This document shows, piece after piece, positions 30,634 through 34,790 of a stretch of DNA of 34,790 nucleotides; position 1 is the first letter of the stretch, and every line of letters begins with the position of its first letter. The DNA is from an uncultured Lachnospiraceae bacterium (GTDB taxonomy: Bacteria > Bacillota > Clostridia > Lachnospirales > Lachnospiraceae). Below the pieces are notes generated by a model. That model had not been told where the DNA came from, ran no database searches, and worked only from the letters and a program-made list of their open reading frames with translations. Made by a program: the position numbers and the translations under genes. The DNA is taken from positions 1-34,790 of the forward strand of contig CAMXIK010000030.1 of the NCBI GenBank assembly GCA_947243855.1, read 5' to 3'.

Positions 30634-31776
30634 ATGAAAATACTTTTTATCGAATGGGCAAGCTTCGGCAACGCCGACATCAAAGACGCTTTTAGAAAAG
30701 AAGGCCACGAAGTCATCTGCTTCCCCTTCTCCAATAAAGATCCCCGCAGGGACGCGCAGATTGAAGGGGAACTCGCCTCCAAGCTTCGCGAAGCTGTTCC
30801 GGACGCCGTCTTTTCTTTTAACTATTTTCCCCTGGTCTCCAATGTCTGCAAACAGGAGGGACTGCCCTACCTCTCTTGGATCTACGACAGCCCTTATGTC
30901 ATGCTCTATTCCTACACGGCCATCAACCCGTGCAATACCATCTACGTGTTCGACCGGGCGCTGTGTCTGGAATTTCAGGCGGCCGGGATCAAAACGGTAC
31001 GCTATCTTCCCATGGCCGCAAACACGCAGCGGCTTGATGCCCTCGGCTTCCCGGAGCCAGTCTACGACGTATCCTTCGTTGGCTCCCTTTACACCGAGTC
31101 CCACAATTTTTTTGACCGCATGGAAACTCTCTCTCCCTACGCAAAAGGCTATCTGGAAGGTCTGATGCGCGCCCAGCTTCATGTGCAGGGCTGTAATTTC
31201 ATTCAGGAGTCATTGTCTCCCATTATGGCAGAGTTATATCAAGCCCTTCCGATGGACCCAAACCCAGACGGCGTGGAGACCAGAGAATATCTCTATGCCC
31301 AATATGTAATCAACCGCAAGCTGACCGGCATGGAGCGGCTGCAGCTTCTCACCGCCATTACCAAACGACGCCCGATGGACCTTTTCACCTTAGATTCCTC
31401 TTTCAGCCTTCCGAATCTGCGCAACCACGGCACCGCCGACTATTACTCGGAAATGCCTCTGGTCTTTAAAAAAAGCCGCATTAACCTGAATATCTCCTTG
31501 CGCAGCATCAAAAGCGGCGTCCCGCTCCGCGCTTTTGATATTATGGGCAGCGGCGGTTTTCTGTTAAGCAATTATCAGGAAGATTTTCTTGAAAACTTTA
31601 CCCCCGGGGTAGACTTTGTGTATTATGAAAGCGAAGAAGATTTGCTGCAAAAAATAGATTACTACCTGACGCACGAGGAGGAACGACGTGAGATCGCCAA
31701 AAACGGCCACGATAAAGTCGCCGAAGCGCATACCTACCGTGACCGTGTGCGGGAAATGTTGGACGGCCTGTCCTGA
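30634..31776 (+). CDS. CgeB-like glycosyltransferase family protein
   Basis: 380 residues, the only clear plus-strand gene. The N-terminal half (MKILFIEWASFGNADIKDAF; VFSFNYFPLVSNVCKQEGLPYLSWIYDSPY) fits the DUF3880-type domain. The C-terminal half (about 285-375: RINLNISLRSIKSGVPLRAFDIMGSGGFLLSNYQEDF, then VYYESEEDLLQKIDYYL) is the Glycos_transf_1_2 domain of CgeB-like proteins, with an acidic nucleotide-sugar-binding region. GT-B fold expected. Such proteins modify spore coat, flagellin or other surface structures. Clear RBS AAGGAG. It converges with the acyltransferase gene, their stops four bases apart, and no terminator is visible between them. Confidence 0.82.
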   Translation: MKILFIEWASFGNADIKDAFRKEGHEVICFPFSNKDPRRDAQIEGELASKLREAVPDAVFSFNYFPLVSNVCKQEGLPYLSWIYDSPYVMLYSYTAINPCNTIYVFDRALCLEFQAAGIKTVRYLPMAANTQRLDALGFPEPVYDVSFVGSLYTESHNFFDRMETLSPYAKGYLEGLMRAQLHVQGCNFIQESLSPIMAELYQALPMDPNPDGVETREYLYAQYVINRKLTGMERLQLLTAITKRRPMDLFTLDSSFSLPNLRNHGTADYYSEMPLVFKKSRINLNISLRSIKSGVPLRAFDIMGSGGFLLSNYQEDFLENFTPGVDFVYYESEEDLLQKIDYYLTHEEERREIAKNGHDKVAEAHTYRDRVREMLDGLS

Positions 31777-31780
31777 ATCC

Positions 31781-32674
31781 TTACTTTGTCTCAAACTTTC
31801 TCGCCGGATTTCCCACTACCGTGACGCCGGATTCCACATTCTTCGTCACAACGGCTCCCATGCCGATAAAACTGTCCGCTCCTATGGACACCCGGTTGCG
31901 GAGCGTCGCATTCACGCCTACATACGCCCGCTCGCCTATGTCCACAAACCCCGCCACCGTAATGCCGGCCGTCAGCTCTGCATTCTTATGAAGATGCGCC
32001 TCATGTCCTATGTGGATCAGCCCATCCAGTTTCACATAATCCTCCAGAATAGTGTCCCCGCAGCCGCCCGCGGCCACGTTATTGCAAGACCCCACCTCCA
32101 CATGATTCCCTATGATCACCTTTCCGAGCGTGGCAATTCTCTGTTTATTCCCCTCCTCGTCCACATACATCGTAAAGCTTGTAGAGCCGATTACCGCTCT
32201 CTCATTGCAGAAAAAATCATCCCCGATCACCGCGTTTTTAATCACGCTTCCAGCAAGTATTCTGGCGTTCCTGCCTATGATCACATCATGCCCAATCAGG
32301 CATCCCGGCTCAATATACGCGCCGGAACCAATCTGCACATTTTCACCCAGATAATAGCCCTCCGCAGTAAGCCTGTAACTGCGCTTTGCTTCCGCATTAT
32401 TTTTTTCTTCCGCAAAATGATTGACGAACTCCGCATAGGACAACTGTGGGCTTTTACAAAACACAAAACAGTTTCCCACATGCAAGGTTTCAGGTACTTC
32501 TATGCCCTCTTCTGCAAAAACAAGACAATTCTGCAGACCCTCTAAATTTTGAATCAGGCGCTCTACCTTTTTGGCCACATACATTGCCGTATGAGGTTTG
32601 GGACTGCCAATGTAAGAAACGCCGTTCACCGTAAAATCATAATTTGCATCGATTGTGTTTACCGAATATTCCAT
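31781..32674 (-). CDS. LpxD-like left-handed beta-helix acyltransferase
   Basis: 297 residues. The N-terminal domain (1-100) resembles the uridine-binding part of LpxD. Hexapeptide repeats run from about 105 to 285 (IGSGAYIEPGCLIGHDVIIG onward). The segment HVEVGSCNNVAAGGCGDTILEDYVKLDGLIHIGHEAHL aligns with the LpxD active region, and H224 falls at the LpxD catalytic histidine. LpxD moves an (R)-3-hydroxyacyl group from acyl carrier protein to a UDP-amino sugar. Gram-positive cells lack lipid A, so here a surface glycan precursor is the likelier acceptor. AGGAG is seven bases before ATG 32674. Last gene of a three-gene operon, 13 bases after the MaoC-type gene. Confidence 0.85.
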   Translation of the reverse strand: MEYSVNTIDANYDFTVNGVSYIGSPKPHTAMYVAKKVERLIQNLEGLQNCLVFAEEGIEVPETLHVGNCFVFCKSPQLSYAEFVNHFAEEKNNAEAKRSYRLTAEGYYLGENVQIGSGAYIEPGCLIGHDVIIGRNARILAGSVIKNAVIGDDFFCNERAVIGSTSFTMYVDEEGNKQRIATLGKVIIGNHVEVGSCNNVAAGGCGDTILEDYVKLDGLIHIGHEAHLHKNAELTAGITVAGFVDIGERAYVGVNATLRNRVSIGADSFIGMGAVVTKNVESGVTVVGNPARKFETK

Positions 32675-32687
32675 GCCTGCTCTCCTG

Positions 32688-33098
32688 TCAATCCTTTTCC
32701 GTGCGCCCCGCTTTCCATTTCACCATGGACTCCCCGTCAAGAACCGTCTCGCCTTTTTCATTTGTGCACACAGTCCTTAGCCTATATTTATCTTTTGGCA
32801 GACACTCCGCGACCGTCACCGTCACCTCAATCGAATCGCCTAGATAAACGGGCTGCAAATACCGAAAATTCTGCGAAAGTAAAATGGTGCCTTCCCCCGG
32901 CAGATCATTCCCGAGAATCATGGAAATAGCGTTGATACAAAAAAGGCCGTGTGCAATTCTTCTTCCAAATACAGACTGTCTTGCATAATCCTCGTCCAGA
33001 TGAATCGGATTCCGGTCGCCGGACACCTCTGCAATCCTATTGACTGTCTGCTCGTCCGCTACAATGATTTTTGAATAACTGTTTCCCTTCTCTAACAC
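32688..33098 (-). CDS. MaoC-like (R)-specific enoyl hydratase, hotdog fold
   Basis: 136 residues. The hydratase-2 motif SGDRNPIHLDEDYARQSVFG gives the catalytic pair D28 and H33, followed by RRIAHGLFCINAIS. The C-terminal half (FRYLQPVYLGDSIEVTVTV) completes the hotdog fold. Members add water to crotonyl- or enoyl-thioesters to give (R)-3-hydroxyacyl groups. Lying directly before an LpxD-like transferase, it could make the acyl donor for that enzyme. Start: GTG 33098 has AGGAG four bases upstream. The gap to the upstream dehydrogenase gene (75 bases) contains a loose TGCGGC...GCCGCA pair (33118-33154). Confidence 0.87.
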   Translation of the reverse strand: MLEKGNSYSKIIVADEQTVNRIAEVSGDRNPIHLDEDYARQSVFGRRIAHGLFCINAISMILGNDLPGEGTILLSQNFRYLQPVYLGDSIEVTVTVAECLPKDKYRLRTVCTNEKGETVLDGESMVKWKAGRTEKD

Positions 33099-33173
33099 GT
33101 TTCTCCTATCTGACTTTTGCGGCTCAACGCTTTCCTCAAAAATCTACCGCCGCACATTCTTCTTCTGATAAAA

Positions 33174-34247
33174 CTATGAAAATCTCCCCTGAAAATCCGT
33201 CGTCGCGCATTCCTCCAGCGGGAATTTCACGCTGCATCCCTCCGTCGCCGACTTATAAATCGCCAGTACAAGCTCCAACGCCCGCTTGCCGTCCATGGCC
33301 GTCACATAAGGCTGTCTGTCATTTATAATCGCGTTGATCATATCCGCGTACAGCGGCGTATGCCCGTATCCGTACACATTCGGCGGATTTTCATGGAATT
33401 TCGCCTTCACCTCATCGGGATCATCCAGAAGATCCGAAAACCGCCATTCTTCAATCACGTTGACGGATTGTCCGCCCGCCTTCACCGTACCCTTTTCCCC
33501 GAACAGGTAAAGCGTCTCTTCCAGATTACTGGGATAAACGTCCGTGGTTCCCTCCACGATGCCGTAGCTTCCATTTTTAAATTTAATCAGGGCGATTCCC
33601 ATATCTTCCGCCTCGATATAATCATGGTTCAGCCTGTCCGTCATGCCGACCACCTCGTCGATCTCGCCGCCCATCATCCAGCGCAAAAGATCAATGTTGT
33701 GGATGCACTGGTTCATAAGCGCGCCGCCGTCCTGCTCCCATGTGCCGCGCCATGACGCCCTGTCGTAATACTCATGGTTTCTGCACCATCTGATATGGGC
33801 CGTCCCGTAAAACAATCTCCCGAAACGGTTCATGTCAATGGCCTCCCTTATGATCTGCACCGATTTGTTGAACCGGTTCTGATGGCAGGCGCAAACCTTT
33901 ACGTGCTGTGTGATTGCCGCCGCTATAATGGCGTCCGCGTCCGCAATGGAAAGAGCGATAGGCTTCTCTATGATACAGTTACAGCCATGTTCGATACAAA
34001 ACAGGGCTATCTGGGCATGTTTGCCGCTTTCCGTACAGATCGCCACCAGCTCCGGCTTCTCCGCCTCCACCATTTCCCGGTAGTCCGTATAGCGCTTCAC
34101 GCCCTCGCCCAGCTTAAATTTCCGCACCTTATCCTCCATACAGGCCGGATCAATGTCGCAGACAGCCGCCAGTTCCAATTTATTATTCTGCGCCGCCGCA
34201 ATATGATTCGGTGAAATGCGGCCGCAGCCAATCAATGCATATTTCAT
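33174..34247 (-). CDS. Gfo/Idh/MocA-family sugar dehydrogenase
   Basis: 357 residues. Rossmann fold with IGCGRIS at 6-12, the EKP motif at 94-96 whose lysine is catalytic in the family, and the active-site histidine region NQCIHNIDLLRW with H183. The long C-terminal sheet domain follows (VEGTTDVYPSNLEETLYLFG). Closest in feel to WlbA/WbpB-type enzymes that oxidise UDP-amino sugars at C3, but the substrate is not fixed by sequence. First gene of the operon with the MaoC-type and LpxD-like genes; an aminotransferase that would complete a 3-amino-sugar route is not in the window. GGAG is seven bases before ATG 34247. Confidence 0.88.
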   Translation of the reverse strand: MKYALIGCGRISPNHIAAAQNNKLELAAVCDIDPACMEDKVRKFKLGEGVKRYTDYREMVEAEKPELVAICTESGKHAQIALFCIEHGCNCIIEKPIALSIADADAIIAAAITQHVKVCACHQNRFNKSVQIIREAIDMNRFGRLFYGTAHIRWCRNHEYYDRASWRGTWEQDGGALMNQCIHNIDLLRWMMGGEIDEVVGMTDRLNHDYIEAEDMGIALIKFKNGSYGIVEGTTDVYPSNLEETLYLFGEKGTVKAGGQSVNVIEEWRFSDLLDDPDEVKAKFHENPPNVYGYGHTPLYADMINAIINDRQPYVTAMDGKRALELVLAIYKSATEGCSVKFPLEECATTDFQGRFS

Positions 34248-34259
34248 TCGTTTTCTCCT

Positions 34260-34330
34260 TCTTTACTCTTTTCCCTAATATCTTACCACAAATTCTGCCT
34301 TACAGCCAAAAAAATATAAAAGAGTAAAGA
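34260..34330 (-). promoter_or_regulatory. Promoter region enclosed by a perfect 13-base inverted repeat
   Basis: TCTTTACTCTTTT at 34260-34272 and its exact reverse complement at 34318-34330 enclose 45 bases. Inside, on the minus strand, a possible promoter reads TTGGCT, 18 bases, TAAGAT, pointing to the dehydrogenase gene. The gene-proximal repeat runs into the Shine-Dalgarno AGGAG. Possible readings: an invertible promoter, or a readthrough hairpin that hides the ribosome site when transcription comes from the repetitive gene upstream. Confidence 0.6.
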
Positions 34331-34341
34331 TTTCTGACTTA

Positions 34342-34790
34342 TCAATGCTTTTTCAGCCGCTCGATCTCCTCGCTTAGCTTTCGAATTTGCTCGGCCTGCT
34401 CCCTGAGAACTGTTTCATACTCCTTCCTGTCCTGCTCACGCTTTCTCTCGCTTTCCTCTATCAGCCGTTGTACATCCGCTTCGTGCTCTTTCCTGTCCTG
34501 CTCCCTGTCCTGCTCACGCTTTCTCTCGCTCTCCTCTATCAGCCGTTGTACATCCGCTTCGTGCTCTTTCCTATCCTGTTCACGCTTTCTCTCACTCTCC
34601 TCTATCAGCCGCTGTACAGCCGCTTCATGTTCTTTCCTTGCCTGCTCACGCTTTCTCTCGCTCTCTTCCAACACCCGCTCATAATTGCGCAGATCTGCTT
34701 CGTGCTCCTTCTTGTCCTGCTCTCTCTTCTTCTCGCTCTCCTCTATCAGCCGCTGTACAGCCGCTTCATGTTCTTTCCTTGCCTGCTCAC
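34342..34790 (-). CDS. Highly charged repetitive helical protein (partial, start outside window)
   Basis: The frame is open to the window edge (about 148 codons) and ends EIERLKKH-stop. It consists of a 22-residue unit, EESERKREQDRKEHEADVQRLI-like with small changes, repeated several times (2 x 11 residues). Such hendecad patterns form long coiled coils or single alpha helices. One unit carries a four-residue repeat (REQDREQDRKEHE), a 12-base slippage duplication. Variant linkers (LRNYERVLEESE) separate blocks. No enzymatic motif seen; the N-terminal domain, which would show its role, is outside. Cytosolic scaffold or cell-shape or surface-linked protein are guesses. Confidence 0.75.
   Translation of the reverse strand, partial: EQARKEHEAAVQRLIEESEKKREQDKKEHEADLRNYERVLEESERKREQARKEHEAAVQRLIEESERKREQDRKEHEADVQRLIEESERKREQDREQDRKEHEADVQRLIEESERKREQDRKEYETVLREQAEQIRKLSEEIERLKKH

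Noticed and set aside
30538..31182. 214-codon minus-strand open frame opposite the glycosyltransferase gene
   Set aside because: It would cross the divergent promoter region; the plus-strand gene has a good RBS and recognisable GT domains.
33099..33173. Terminator between the dehydrogenase and MaoC-type genes
   Set aside because: The TGCGGC/GCCGCA pair has a loop of about 25 bases and no T-run; the genes are better seen as one operon.

Overview
The window looks like chromosomal DNA from a Gram-positive Clostridia member, most likely Lachnospiraceae. The reasons are the strong GGGAGG-type ribosome binding sites, AddAB (not RecBCD), a LytS/YesN-type two-component system with a membrane-anchored sugar-binding partner, BlaI/BlaR1-like genes and the DUF3990/DUF3791 pair. 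This assignment rests on gene content only. Nearly all genes are on the minus strand; the one clear plus-strand gene is at 30634-31776. No rRNA, tRNA, CRISPR array, integrase or transposase was seen.

Layout. 1-940: 5' part of a nifS-type cysteine desulfurase, cut by the window edge. 1071-5765: a small accessory island holding a Phd/YefM antitoxin with a truncated RelE/ParE toxin, a structured stretch with only doubtful ORFs, a BlaI-like repressor with a BlaR1-like M56 sensor protease, a DUF3990/DUF3791 ADP-ribosyltransferase-type pair, and an MNT/HEPN pair. The MNT/HEPN cassette is bracketed by two copies of the last 13 codons (stop included) of the neighbouring ABC exporter gene; the copies differ only synonymously, which suggests insertion at that gene's 3' end. 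5772-9450: a heterodimeric ABC exporter with one degenerate ATP site.

9562-21203: a monosaccharide uptake and sensing region. A ChvE-like binding protein, one tandem-NBD ATPase and two paralogous permeases form the transporter. Upstream, a DHH phosphoesterase, a membrane-anchored sugar-binding protein, a sensor kinase, an AraC-type response regulator and a second lipoprotein binding protein form an overlapping gene run with its own promoter. The arrangement resembles the XylFII-LytS/YesN control of xylFGH in clostridia: external sugar is sensed and the regulator probably activates the transporter promoter near 14880. 21327-28786: addA and addB. 28816-30502: metI and metN without metQ, behind a promoter with a perfect dyad.

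30634-34247: a glycan-modification group, consisting of a CgeB-like glycosyltransferase (plus strand) convergent with a minus-strand operon of a Gfo/Idh/MocA dehydrogenase, a MaoC-type hydratase and an LpxD-like acyltransferase. Together they suggest a sugar carrying an N-linked 3-hydroxyacyl group. The operon promoter lies between two perfect 13-bp inverted repeats. 34342-34790: 3' part of a gene for a highly charged repetitive helix, open at the window edge.

Most start codons were chosen by ribosome binding site position and family alignment, so several are shorter than the longest open frame.
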